Shown: piece after piece, positions 36,956 through 48,869 of the stretch
How the letters are laid out: each line of letters begins with the position of its first letter
Position numbering within the stretch: position 1 is the first letter of the stretch
Notes under the pieces: model-generated
Database searches by the model: none
The model's input: the letters and a program-made list of their open reading frames with translations, nothing else
What the model was told of the DNA's origin: nothing
Made by a program: the position numbers and the translations under genes
DNA from: Kudoa neothunni
Taxonomy: Eukaryota; Cnidaria
NCBI GenBank assembly: GCA_964304625.1
Contig: OZ199840.1
Location: 7,502,001-7,566,000, forward strand
Length of the DNA stretch: 64,000 nucleotides
Reading direction: 5' to 3'

Positions 36956-39167
36956 TCAAAAAAACGTATGTAATGAATCATTAAAAGTTTCGTCAAACTT
37001 TAGATAATCTGGAACGGTCCGTTGAAAACTATCATTTAAAAGGAGCTTTTCAATTTTAGATTTTGCAATTGGCTCTAATCGTTGTAAACGTTCATCAAAT
37101 GATGTCGGAAACAAATCCTATATATTTATCAACTTTATGTAAAATTGTGACAACAAACAAACCTTCAACTTGAGTGTTAATGGTATTGAATCAATAAGGT
37201 GATCGTATTTGGTACATTTGGGTAATACAATAAGAGAAAAATCCAAAATTACCTGCAACAGTCGACTGTTTGCAATGTCTTGTGGATCTATAGACTCCAA
37301 AACGTCTTCAAGAACGAAGAGTAAGAATTGAAAAAGTATTTCTAATTGTTTGCTTGGTTGGCAATCCAAAAGCGTTTTATACATTGGAACTAGAGCACTA
37401 ATCATTATTTTCCCGTAGACTTTCAACATGTCATGAAGGCATTTTCGTAGTTTATTTAAGCCCAACTCAAGTTCGTAAGACATGCTATTCTCGGAGATGT
37501 AGGATGCTACTTCACCTTCAGATATGCCTGAAGATTCTTCAGAATAACGTTTCTCAGTTGGGAAAAACACTCTCATAAATTCGATGACAATAACCATGGA
37601 ACTATCAAATATGTCACCAAGACATTCGGCATCAGTAGAATTAAGAGCATTATCAAAATCAGGTATGGTAACACACTTGGTGAAGTTATTAATTATTTTA
37701 AACATTCTGTCGGTTGAGCATTGTTCCATAATTTGTAGAAATATGCCTTTGAGAGAATTGTTCCACTGCTCTATAGCCATGCTGGCGTTCCCGTAGAGAA
37801 CAGCACAGTTGAGCAATCGGTATATGCCCTTTGTTATATCAACGTAGCGCCATTCGTCATTGGAATTGGTCAAAATCTCAACAACAATGTCCAAATATAT
37901 CTCAACAAATGGGGAGAACTCCTCATTGTAATTTTCCACTAATGCGGAAACTAAAGCACACATTGAACGGATGCCACCATCATATTCACCTGGAAAACAG
38001 TAGTCGCATCCAAATGGACGCGGAATTATGTAATGGTCTGTGATCATCTCATGAGGTTGGGAAACCGTTTGTTTGATTGACGAGAGAAATCTCACTAGAG
38101 CAGATCCAATCTTTGGAAGTAGTTTTGTGAGACATTTCGTTTTATATTTTGCCAGGTAGGTTAAAAGTGAAAAAAAACATGGTTGAATTTCAAGGTAATC
38201 TGGAGAAAGATGGTGAAATCCGTTGAAGTCATCAATATATGTCACAATCGGTGATACGACATATTCTAGGTGGTCTGCCGAATAATACGAAGTTATTTCA
38301 ATGAGGCATTTTATCACATCGTGGACTGAATCCATTGCATTAGTAACGAAAAACAGTTTATCAAACATTTTCAAAAATTGAGCGATCATTCCCGGAATAT
38401 ATGGGCTGATCCCTTTGCCCATCAATTTGTATGCGTTTTCAATATTACGGAGAATTGAACGTGTCATGTCCCATATGAAATAATCATCGTTGCTGGTAGC
38501 GGTGGCTTCCATTATATCCATGAAAATTTGTATTAGGCCATTTGAGCTTATTTCATAATTATCCCAGGGGCATTTTTTCACGATAGCACCAATAACATAT
38601 AGTACTTTTCTCTTGACCAGAGGATGGCTTTGTTCTACAGTACTTTCAATAATCAAAGATAATGCCTCCTTATGAAAGCTGGCAAATTCTTTTTCACGGA
38701 AAAGTTCACACAAAACTTTAGCCACTCTAACCGCCGAATACATAATTATAGGGTTGTTATTAGGTAAAGAAGGAATGATTGTTCCAAATAATTCAAAAGG
38801 ACCAGACATACTTTGCCCATAGTTTTGGGCGATTATAATCAAGCAATCCAATGCTGTGGCAACATGTCTCCAATCGGAAGATTTCAACAACTCATCTACT
38901 TTCGAAGATAAAAATGGTTGTAACGCATCTTGTCTCAATGAAAAAGCAAGCCTACTAATCAGATATTCATGACCCGCATCATCTGGCGATAAATATATAT
39001 CTGAGCACATAGTGTGATCTCTGAACCACCTATCTGGACGATCAGGATATGCTTCTATTACCAAATTTAATATATTATCAACAATAGGTGGAATGTAGTC
39101 TTTGCAATTTTGTTCTATTTCTTTACGATAAGAACAAACAAATTTTTCAAACCACTGATAAATCCTA
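36956..39167 (-). CDS. Importin-5-like karyopherin (partial, 5' end in assembly gap)
   Basis: A nuclear import receptor made of HEAT repeats. The long frame (37163-39167) joins a final exon (37117-36956) across a 45-bp GT..AG intron with agreeing phase. HEAT-type helices run throughout, e.g. SDWRHVATALDCLIIIAQNY and HPLVKRKVLYVIGAIVKKC. Two stretches align with importin-5: FGCDYCFPGEYDGGIRSMCA (importin-5: FGIKTAGLEEKSTACQM) and an acidic linker, EKRYSEESSGISEGE, followed by helices, in the position of the acidic linker of IPO5/Kap121. Visible length is about 720 residues against about 1100 in the family, so the N-terminal third is missing, most likely hidden in or beyond the N run. Another importin-beta relative (importin-4) is the main alternative. 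Confidence 0.7.
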
Positions 39168-39367
39168 NNNNNNNNNNNNNNNNNNNNNNNNNNNNNNNNN
39201 NNNNNNNNNNNNNNNNNNNNNNNNNNNNNNNNNNNNNNNNNNNNNNNNNNNNNNNNNNNNNNNNNNNNNNNNNNNNNNNNNNNNNNNNNNNNNNNNNNNN
39301 NNNNNNNNNNNNNNNNNNNNNNNNNNNNNNNNNNNNNNNNNNNNNNNNNNNNNNNNNNNNNNNNNNN
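39168..39367. other. Assembly gap (200 N)
   Basis: Exactly 200 N, a placeholder length. True size is unknown. It interrupts the importin-5-like gene and may hide its start and the start of the next plus-strand gene. Confidence 1.
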
Positions 39368-39387
39368 CATTTATTAAGCTTCGAGAA

Positions 39388-40185
39388 ATGGATTTTATAT
39401 ACGATTTTAACAAGGTAAGAATCTTATAGTTTAATTAATTTGGGGATGGATAAGCTAAATATAAACTATCGAATATTTTAATCAATATCTAATTAAACTT
39501 AATATATATTATACGTTTTGTTCATAATAAATTAGAAATCGTATCGATTGATATTTTTGATTTTATGCTTGAAGTAGATTGGAAATAATATACATATGAA
39601 TTTTTATTTATATTATTTTTCTGGTTATAATATATGTTACGATCATTCGAAGGATCCAATGCGCTTACAAAACAACGCCAGTGATAAAGAATGATAATAC
39701 AGCTAAACCTTTTGTTTATATAGATAAAGAGACAAATCTTAACACAGTTATAATGACGTCACGTATGAAAATTAATAAAAATATTATTTAGCACATACTA
39801 ACGCTACAATATATAAATGCATATATAAAAAATTAATAATATAGAATAATTTTAAAAATATTTAAGTAATTTTTTATAGGTTGAAAACGTCTTTGACGAA
39901 TTATGTGTTGGGGGTATAATTTCTGCTACCGACTCCGATGATGTGGTTGAAAACGTAGAAGAGCAAAGTCAAATGGAAGGAAGAAGTGTATTTTTCAAGT
40001 GAAACTTTTTAGTTTATTTCATCATTTTTAAAAGTAGTACAATTTTTTGGAAATTATTATAATTAAGTTTTAATAATATTTTAATTTTTCAGATAGTGAC
40101 TGGGGAAAATAATAAAACTAAGTTTGTGATGTTTTTTAACCCTCTAGTTACAATTAATTTTGGTGGTAAAAATATCCTAGACTAG
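39388..40185 (+). CDS. Small three-exon gene, unknown function
   Basis: Exon 1 (39388-39414, MDFIYDFNK before GTAAGA), exon 2 (39880-39987, with ATDSDDVVENVEEQSQ) and exon 3 (40093-40185, ending NFGGKNILD and TAG) all join in phase 0 with GT..AG borders. The product would be about 75 residues with an acidic middle. No family is recognised. Because the gap ends only 20 bp upstream, the real start may be elsewhere. Confidence 0.4.
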
Positions 40186-40416
40186 TCAGAGGTTTAAGTC
40201 AAAAAATTATTATAAAGTTTCTAATTCATAATCCAATAATAAGGAGCACAAAGAATTTCATACAGAAGTAAAAAAATAATTAATAAAAACACGTCTAATG
40301 AACTGTTATAAATAACGCAATTTGATTGGGTGAGCGATGGAAACGTGAACAGAATTTTACTTATCTACACTGGGATAAAATTGAAAATTATGGATAAAAA
40401 TCTATTTTTACTTAAT

Positions 40417-41083
40417 TCACAAATCCTCACAGCTTTCAAAGGATCCCTTGACGGCGTCTTGTAGACCAATAACACTGAAACTCTAAAAAAAGAATAGGAA
40501 ATAAGAGTTTTTAGACATGACGAGAATGTAATACTTTACAAAGTAGTTTCTTTTTCTCGTTTTGTTCAGAGCCTACTTTATCCAAATAAGATAATAAGTC
40601 ATTTATCTAAAACATGTCTAGTATGCATTGATATAAAATATTGTATTAATACTTCGGAAGGAAGATATTTCTTGTATAATTTATGTCGAAGCTAAACAAG
40701 CGGAAAAATATAAATTAATGTTAAAACAAAGTTTATTAGATATTGTATGAATCAAATCATAAGAAATCTACGATAATGATCATCTTAACTAGTTGAGATA
40801 TTTATTGCGATAACTCCAAAATGTGTTTTAGGAAACATTAAACTCGTTAAGAACTTTAAGTATTTTAAAAAATACAGTAAAAAATATTTACCTGTTCTTG
40901 TTCTTTCGAGGGTCTAAATATGGGGTACTTCTCAAACGGTTTCAATTTAATCAGTGCATTTATGTAAACAACCGTGTTTTCATCACACTTGTTGAAAGCT
41001 TCTGTAAGAACACTATTTTCCAACAGCAAATCGGCATTAATACAACCCTCACTCTTCTGGAGTGTTTTTTTATTGAACACCAT
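40417..41083 (-). CDS. Small two-exon gene, unknown function
   Basis: Exon 1 (41083-40892) encodes 64 residues from ATG to a GTAAAT donor, with ENSVLTEAFNKCDENTVVYI and FRPSKEQEQ near the end. Exon 2 (40482-40417) follows a TTTTTTAG acceptor and adds DAVKGSFESCEDL before TGA. Both are in phase 0. The predicted protein is about 85 residues, mostly helical and soluble. A further upstream exon at about 41,160-41,250 is possible. No family is recognised. Confidence 0.42.
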
Positions 41084-41419
41084 CAACAATACTACAATTG
41101 AAGTGTGTATAACTACTTAATGCACTAATCTCAATTAATAATATCGATTGAGATAGTGGTTTCGGGAAAAATTTTCTATTAAAAGAGAGGATTATACTGG
41201 ATTCATCGTTGATTTCCTCTCCTACGCCTACACACATATTTGATGCAGTTAACCAAGTAAGCACAACTGTTTTCTTGCATTTTGGATAGGTAACAAGGGA
41301 GAATTAAAGTTTTGTTACTTAGTAGCTAATTGACGATACATTCATGGGTTGAGGCAAACCACAAATTATAACAAATATATATATTTTTTATTTAAATCAA
41401 TTATATCAAGGCACTGGCT

Positions 41420-41600
41420 ATCGACACGGAAGTTTTTAATCCAAAATGACAATTACGCTTGCGCATTTCCTATTTTTAATACCAACAACTCCTATTTATA
41501 GTTGATCTATAAAGTTTATTTTTTATAAGATGCCGTATTTAATTATTTTTGGCTCCTAGGAGCGGTAGCAATGGACCAAAAATAATTGAATACAATCAAA
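41420..41600. repeat. Fold-back MITE, copy 2 (left arm and centre)
   Basis: The text from TTTTTAATCC through ACGCTTGCGCATTTCC to GTATTTAATTATTTTTGG follows the left arm of copy 1 (6.4 kb) in order. Its centre is a 59-bp hairpin, 41535-41593: GTATTTAATTATTTTTGG pairs with CCAAAAATAATTGAATAC around GAGCGGTAGCAATG. The right arm is not recognisable. Confidence 0.6.
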
Positions 41601-43042
41601 ACTATGTCTACCTGGATATTATGATCCGTGTCAATAGCCACTTCCTTATATCAACTTTAAATTATTTATACAAATATAAGCTGAAATATTTCGATTGTAT
41701 AAAAAATAACTAAACTACGATGTTCTTCGTAATTTAAAATTGTATCACCCTTTCTCAGCAATAACACACATATATACAAAAGCCGCTAAAAATTTTATTT
41801 TATAACATTATCTTAATCTCACCATGAATTATAATTTTTGATGAAATAACATTTAATAGCATTATTTTAATCGGATTAGTGATGACTTTAAAAAATGGAT
41901 TTTATGCACCTATTTCAATCAGAACCGCACTCCCTAATGATGGACCTGTGAACCAACTGAATTATTGCACAATGATTATCAGAGAAAATGTATATTAAGG
42001 TAAAACAACCGAACCACATAAAACAAATTTAAAATGATATTATTTTGGAATAGTTTCTACAATACTAAACAATTTGGTAGATCCTTTTACTATCAATCAT
42101 TTCGACAATTTAGATTAAAAAATTTCTGATTTACTATGCTTTTAATGTTTACAAGAAGGATGGAAATTTTATTATTTTAATTTCCTTAGATTCTAATAAT
42201 CCTTCTATAGTTTCATTCAAAATAAATTCCATTCTTAGATAATATTAATGTTGAATTAAAACATAAATTTAGGTCATAAGATGAAAGGGAATATGTCAAA
42301 GCTATGAACCCATTTTTATTAAGAGGCTATACTAAATTGAACTCAACTGTATATGATTCTAATTATAAACGTGTATTCGTTTGTTTTCTGTTTGGCACTA
42401 ATGTACTTTTCAGACATGGATTTTCGAATTATCTAAAGATATTTTAAATAAAAACTTCAGCATCACAAAATGGTGAATTTATGCCATTTAATTGAAAATA
42501 TTTATAGACCTATGAATGAAAACAATTTAAATGGAGTACGATATAAAATTATAGCTAAACATGTTCATTCATTCTTAAGTTAATCTTTTTTCTTTTTTAA
42601 TTATAACTAATATTCTTCATTAATATATAACTATCTTTATTAAATTTTTATCTTATTATTTGGCTAAATGGTTTTCATATAACATAAATGATATTGGTGC
42701 GATAATGAAAGTAACGTTATTTTAGATAAAACTGCACAATAATAGCTATAATCCATATCAGCGACAACGAATAAAACTGACCACGTAGATTAATTTATTT
42801 CGCGAAAAGTTTTATTTCTTTCAATGATTCCATTAGAAGTTCTCCTTATAAAAACTAAGGGAATCGTTAAATCCTTCGTTGACGTTGACGTTGACGACTA
42901 TTTGACATGATACATTAATATTAAAATTCGATTTCTCAGTCATGCACTTTAAAGTTATAGTTCAGTCGATATCAGTAGGCTGTTTAAAAACGATGTGATT
43001 ATTGCAACGGATCGTAATACCCAGGTGAGTGTAGTGGTGACC
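41601..43042. other. Intergenic, nothing recognised
   Basis: AT-rich. A short hexamer run (TTGACG repeated about three times near 42,880-42,898) is the only repeat noticed. Confidence 0.35.
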
Positions 43043-43190
43043 GTATTTAATTATTTTTGGCCCTATGAGCGGTAACGATGAGCCAAAAGTAATTAAATAC
43101 AACAGATACTAAAAAGTAAATTTCATACGTTAACTATGAATGAAAGTTAATGCGATTAAAAATATCCTTTGCGCTAGCCACTACCTTTTA
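43043..43190. repeat. Fold-back MITE, copy 3 (centre and right arm)
   Basis: The hairpin at 43043-43100 has the same 18-bp stem as copy 2 and a loop with GAGCGGTAACGATG. The text GCGATTAAAAATATCCTTTG near 43,152 matches the right arm of copy 1 (GGGATTAAAAATTTCCATTG). Confidence 0.6.
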
Positions 43191-43299
43191 AATATTGCTT
43201 ACGTTCATCATATATTGACTAGCGTCTTCTATCGCATGTGATTTTCTTTGTTTCACTGCCTGAATAACTGTAACTTAAGGATTCTCCTTACACTTGATT

Positions 43300-44890
43300 A
43301 GTGAACATCAACCGACCTAATTATGCGTTTAGTCGAAGGGTTATCCTTTCAAAATCATATTTATCAGTCTTTGAAAATAGCCGATGGATTGCAGAGTTCA
43401 AATGGTATCTTAAAAAATTGATAGAATCCATAGATACAATAAAATGCTATCTTTTGTTTATCTTTACTATCGGTAGTTATATGATGATTTCCATCCTTGA
43501 AGTCTGACACCGTGAATACTTTAGAATTACCCAATGTGTTCATGACATCATTAATCTTTGGAAGTGTGTATGAATCTTATTTTCATTGCATTGAATTTTC
43601 TGCAATCCAAACATTATCCCCATTTTCCATTTTTTTAACCAAAACGGAGTTGAAAATCCAGTCCGAGTTTGATTCTACAATAATACCGTGCTCTAACATT
43701 GAATCAATAATTTTATTCATTTGTTTCCTTTTGTGATGTAATATTCTTTTAAATTCTGTTATTGATTTGGTATTCATTGTAGACATTTTATTCATAATGG
43801 TTATTTTTCCCTTTTTTGGTTTTGTTCCACAATTTCCGACCACTGGAGATATTGTTATGGATTTCGAATTGTCATTCGTTTACCATCAAATGTGATCTCA
43901 TACTTCAAAAATTGTAAAATATTTGGATCAATGATGCGATCATGTATCTAATTTTCAACAACCAAAAAATTTTGCATGCAGTTCTTTCCCTTATATCGAA
44001 ATGATACATCTATCGTTCCTTTAACATTAAATCTACTTCCGGTAGCTCAACCTTCAATTCCAACAGAAGGAGGCCATTTTTAGTAACAAACGATAAGTTC
44101 ACCAACGAAATTAGTGCACCCATATCAATTAATGCTTTAACTTCTCTTGCATCCATATAACAACGCAATAACAAAAATTCAGCGTATTTAAAATTACTAG
44201 ATTTATTTAGTTTGCAGCTTTTCTCCATATGTCCTTCTTCAAAACATTTGAAGCACCTTAATACCTAATATCTTACTTAGCATATTTTCAAATGTATCCG
44301 AACGATCATACAATCTTTAGTTTACGATCTGCGGTCCCACAGAAAATATTTCATTTCTAGGACTTTTTGTGCGAGAACTAATTTTGCTTGCCACAAATTC
44401 CGATGTTTCCGCGAATTGATATACCAGATCAAATAACTCAATGTCCTCCACAACTAGCGTTCTTTTAGTTTCGCTAGTCCTCAATCCATATATGAACTGA
44501 TTTTTATTAATCTCTTCCTTAGCGTTTTCAGAGGTATTGCCATGAGCCAATCAAGTTTTCTTGATCGCCTCTGAAAATCCAGTTGATGTTTTCCTCTCTC
44601 TTTTCACGCATTCCACCGATTCTCCTTCATCCACCTACCTATCCTTTCTTTCATCATATCTTATCGTTGAGTAATTTTTTAGTTTAACATAGGGTGAATT
44701 TATAAGGTACCCAGCTTCGTGGACGATTTCAAATACTTCGACAATAATAACACAAGCAACTTCCAAGTCCACTTCTCCGGTGGAATCCTGTTATGCACCG
44801 ATAATATTTTTAGCTTCGACACCCATGTATCAACATTTTTTCCCGTAAAAAAGTTCAGTTTTATTCATTGCACCATTGTTAGCTGCACAT
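43300..44890 (-). mobile_element. Ty3/gypsy LTR retrotransposon fossil
   Basis: Minus-strand remnants in the family's order: a gag-like region (about 44.9-44.3 kb), a retroviral-type aspartic protease region (about 44.2-44.0 kb) and the start of reverse transcriptase (about 43.8-43.3 kb). It is a broken fossil with several interruptions. The rest of the polymerase, integrase and both long terminal repeats were not found, so the copy is also truncated. Its decay suggests an old insertion. Confidence 0.8.
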
Positions 44891-45980
44891 AGAGAGACCA
44901 TATGATAAATCGTAAACCATAGATAACGATGTAAATACTACGAGGTTTATCCGTATATAATCACATTAGTAACAGTCAGTGATGTTATTACTCTTCTAAT
45001 ATTTGAAGAGTCAGACATATTCTCAACCGAATATGAGATGATCACATCCTAAATTCGAAACACTGTACATCAACAATCGCTGTGTATATTTTTGCTATCA
45101 GAATATTATTACTCCCTCTTTTAAATTTGCCAAAACGATTTTTTATAACAACCTATTTCAGTATAATATTTGTACAGAGATTTTTTGTACGATTTTTAAT
45201 GCACTGAGAATTTGGGATTGTTGATATTATTTCATTTAATTTTTTTCATAAATTTTCATAAAAGTGCACTTTTATGTATATACATACAAAGTTCATAAAA
45301 AATTTATGAACTAAAAGTACAATTAATAAATCCACTTATTTACATCTAAAGTTAAAATAATATTTTTGTACAATAGAAAATACGATGTTTTTGTGAAATA
45401 TGCAAAAAGCTTATTTTTAAAGTAGGCCCATTTAAAGAGTTAGATTTAAATAGTAAAAAATCTAAATAGTGATAATAATTAACTTTTGAGTTAAGAACTA
45501 ATAAGAAAACGAGAATAATCAATATTCTTCGTCTCACTGTGGAGATTGTAGGTGTACCTGAAAATATTCAGATGAAGAATTGTTAAAATTTGGGAGTTGT
45601 TGTTTTGGCTTGAATCTTTACCCGCGTTATTCATTTATTTTATTATAAATAATCGTGACGAAAGAACGAAGCAAAAACATGTTTTGGATGGTGACTTTCT
45701 GGTGCCACCTACTCTCCCTGTATCGAACCCTAAATAACCTGATAAAAATGTCATATTCGTAAAATGAACAACAGTTCTACACATCCTTTAAATCAATTTT
45801 TAAGTACCTCAATTATTCTAGAAAATACTTATTGTCGTAAAACGGGCATTATCTAATAAATCTTTGGATTTTACCGTTATTAAGACTAAATTAGTTAGGT
45901 AACTTAAAAAGAAGAAATATTTTACATCACACTGATTACGATGAAAAATTATAGCTCAATAACAAGCATAAAAAGGTTAG
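44891..45980. other. Intergenic, nothing recognised
   Basis: AT-rich. Small hairpins occur, such as GTTCATAAAAAATTTATGAAC near 45,291 less its loop, but no gene was seen. Confidence 0.35.
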
Positions 45981-45982
45981 TA

Positions 45983-47102
45983 CCGGGTTTTTCATCCAAA
46001 ACCGGACAAATTTACTAAATTGACCTATAACTCAAAATTCTATGCTGCATTTCATATAAAAAAGACGCATTAAATATAATTAATAAAATAGAGAGATATA
46101 TATGTTCAATTAGATCAGTCTCTAGGAACATCCTCTAAGGTGTGGCAATAACTGAGAAAGGTTTCGCTATGTTGAAAATAATTTTTTAAATTATCTTCAT
46201 TCACTGATTAGGTCGTTATTACCTCGAATTGGACCATCCTTACGGGTGTTGTTCTTTATTTGAGAGAATACCTCCTCGCATGGGTTTAAAAATGGAGAAT
46301 ATCGAGGTAGCTATTTAATCTCATATGGGTAATCATCATAGAATTCCATGTTAGAAGGATGGAATCAGACGTTATCCATAACAATAATGAAATCCCCACT
46401 GCCCAACACGTCATTTACTTTCTTTAGAAATGTTTGAAACACTTCACAATTTACGCCCCCAGTAATGGCTTCACAGTGGACTACACTTATGGCACTCACC
46501 GCAAGGATCATTGTTACGTTAGGGCCTCTACCGTTAACCACCACAGGATTAGGAGTTGTTCCAATAAAAGAGCGCCCATGAGAGCGTAGCAGATGAAGCG
46601 AGAACGGGCTTTCATCAATAAATATCAGTTTTTCATACCGCGCATTTATTGGAAGACTGGTATACCAATTGGCGTAATTCCTTCTTTCGTGCTTTACGTC
46701 AAGAGAATTACGGCTTTGAGGTATTTGCCTCGTCACTTTGAATGTGATACCCATTTTTTTGAGCCACCTCCATATAGTTGTTTGGCACACATCCAAGCTA
46801 AGGCGTTCGATCATACGTTGTAAGGTGATCGTGCAATCGTCGTGGACTACCTCTCGCACCTTTTTCGTACGTTTTATGGAGTTGTTTCCTTTTCACCATA
46901 TCACTTAGAGTTGATTTAGGTATACCTAAATCGCGCGATACTAAACTAAGAGGTTTTCCCTCATCAAGTACAAGCACAATGGCCCTCTTTCTTAAATCAT
47001 TCGACACACTCTCTCTTGGCATTATGCTATTTTAATTATATGAACTGCCACGCTTTTATTTGCTTAACAAATGCGCCGTCCGGTTTTGGATGAAAAACCC
47101 GG
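45983..47102 (-). mobile_element. IS630/Tc1-like element (copy C) with perfect inverted repeats
   Basis: TA dinucleotides (45981-45982 and 47103-47104) flank identical 25-bp inverted repeats beginning CCGGGTTTTTCATCCAAAAC at 45983-46007 and 47078-47102. The 1120-bp interior holds one minus-strand transposase, described separately. Perfect ends suggest this is younger than copies A and B, and its end sequence shows it is a different family. Confidence 0.93.
46200..47022 (-). pseudogene. Transposase of IS630-type element C, broken
   Basis: Starts MPRESVSNDLRKRAIVLVLD, followed by a helix-turn-helix (LGIPKSTLSDMV). A frame change near 46,800-46,860 leads to a second HTH-like segment (CQTTIWRWLKKMGITFK) and the DDE core: LIFIDESPFS, IIVMDN and LPRYSPFLNPCEEVFS. 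An in-frame stop follows MDNV at 46,365 and another precedes LPRYSP. By my count 32 residues separate the second Asp and the Glu, close to the family range. One frameshift and two stops make it inactive, although its ends are perfect. Confidence 0.88.
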
Positions 47103-47104
47103 TA

Positions 47105-48131
47105 ACGCACATGCATAATAAGAATTGCTAACAGGAGATGGAGCGAAAAATGAATTTGCGTTTCATGCGCAAGCCGACAACTTTACTCCTTTTTAATTCA
47201 GTTGCGTGAAAGCACAATATTTCAATATTAACATGAAATATGCGCGCGTATTAGGTGGGTCAAATCAAAATGCAACCAATTGTGCAAAATAAAATTAATT
47301 TTTTATGAACTTTTTTCAATTAAAAACATTATTTTTACATTAACAAGAAATTTTCAAAAATACTCGCAATATGTCGGATCAAAACATATCATTATCGAAT
47401 CAAAATTGAATTAACACAAATAAACAGAAATACGTGGCATTGCCTATAATAATGCGAAATAGAGCTATTTGGTTAGCAGAAATAGTTATTGTTCTTTTGA
47501 TTCCTTACGAGATACCTGAGAAATATACAAATTAATGAATTGCTGAATGTAGTAGCGTGTTCACAAATCAACGACTGGGCGAATTTAAGACGAAATCCAG
47601 AAGATATTTGTTCGTTCATTAAAAATATGGTGGTCGCCGATCAAAATTTTCCAACGTACAAAAGTTATTCGTTCAAAGTTTAGTAGATGATGATTGCACA
47701 ACAATTTTAGCGAAGATTGGCTAAATTCTCCTTTTCCTACCACGTTACAGCTTTTTTTTAAATCCGAGTGGGATATTCTTCCATCAGTGAATAACAATTG
47801 TAAGAATTAAAAATCCTTCCGACAATAAGAATTATTTAATGCTATTATGTGCTAACCAAATAAAATTACACCTAACAATATTTAACCTAGTACAACTATT
47901 CTGGCTCATAATTTATTCTTTATTTAAACTCTGATACTATTTAAAACTGGAAATATGTTTCGTTTTAATATAAGCAAGTTACATTTGAATATTGAAATAT
48001 TGTATTAAAATTTAAACAAATCTTCCTGCGCATTAGATGTAGAATTCGCTATATTAAACACTCCTGGTTAAACCAAAAGCTTTTTGCATAATTTCTCAAC
48101 TTCAAATAATAAGAAACAAAAGGACTTTATA
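47105..48131. other. Intergenic, nothing recognised
   Basis: AT-rich. No gene or repeat was identified. Confidence 0.35.
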
Positions 48132-48869
48132 TTAGAAAATAAAGTTAATGGTGATATCGTACGAATCGTCATCTGAAAACACAAAGCTTTTGCCAAAAAC
48201 ACTTTTACCGGTGAGATTATTCAAAAGATCGTTTATCTAAAATATGTATGTGATAATGTTAATTACTTTTTTACACAAAATGTGATACCTTTTGCGGTAT
48301 ATATTTATTTGATAATTTTTTCATCATCTAAATTTATGTGATTAATGGCTTTTCGGTTTATATACATAAGAAGTTTTGATTATATTGAACAACGGAAAAG
48401 CTAGTCTTTTCGGTACATAGCACAACAAACCAAAACACAAATTTAACTATTTGATCATCGTTAAAATTAATTACTTCAAAAATTATAACTATTAAAGCTT
48501 TAAAAATACATCAAATAAACTCCACTTTGAGTAAATATTTTGGATTGGTTTAAACTGTTCAACAAAAACATTCATTCGTAATCAATCAAAACACTATTCA
48601 CCCACCATGTGTGAGTATGCGTGAGCACATACAGCGGTTGGTTTGAAGTTATAAAAAGATGTTTGGCTTAAATTGTTCCAAATGTACGATAGTTTAAATA
48701 ATAATATGAGTAAATTACTTCGGACATTTCTCTTTTATGACGAAACAAAGGATATTCATGGAATTTTTTTAAGTTTTAAAAATCCGTACACATAATTCAC
48801 TGTAACTTGATCGTATTCCTGTAGTAGGCGTCTTAGTTCATGATTTTCAATTATTTCGTCAATAGTTGA
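48132..48869 (-). CDS. Possible 3' exons of an unknown small gene
   Basis: Exon 48869-48807 (exactly 21 codons between AG and GT, with IIENHELRRLLQEYDQ) and terminal exon 48236-48132 (NNLTGKSVFGKSFVFSDDD, ending TAA) are both in phase 0. Their composition is less AT-rich than the flanks. The first exon or exons were not found. No family is recognised. Confidence 0.33.

Noticed and set aside
41420-43190. One long element with the 41.4-kb and 43.0-kb repeats as its terminal inverted repeats
   Set aside because: The two hairpins are in the same orientation, so they are direct copies and not inverted ends.
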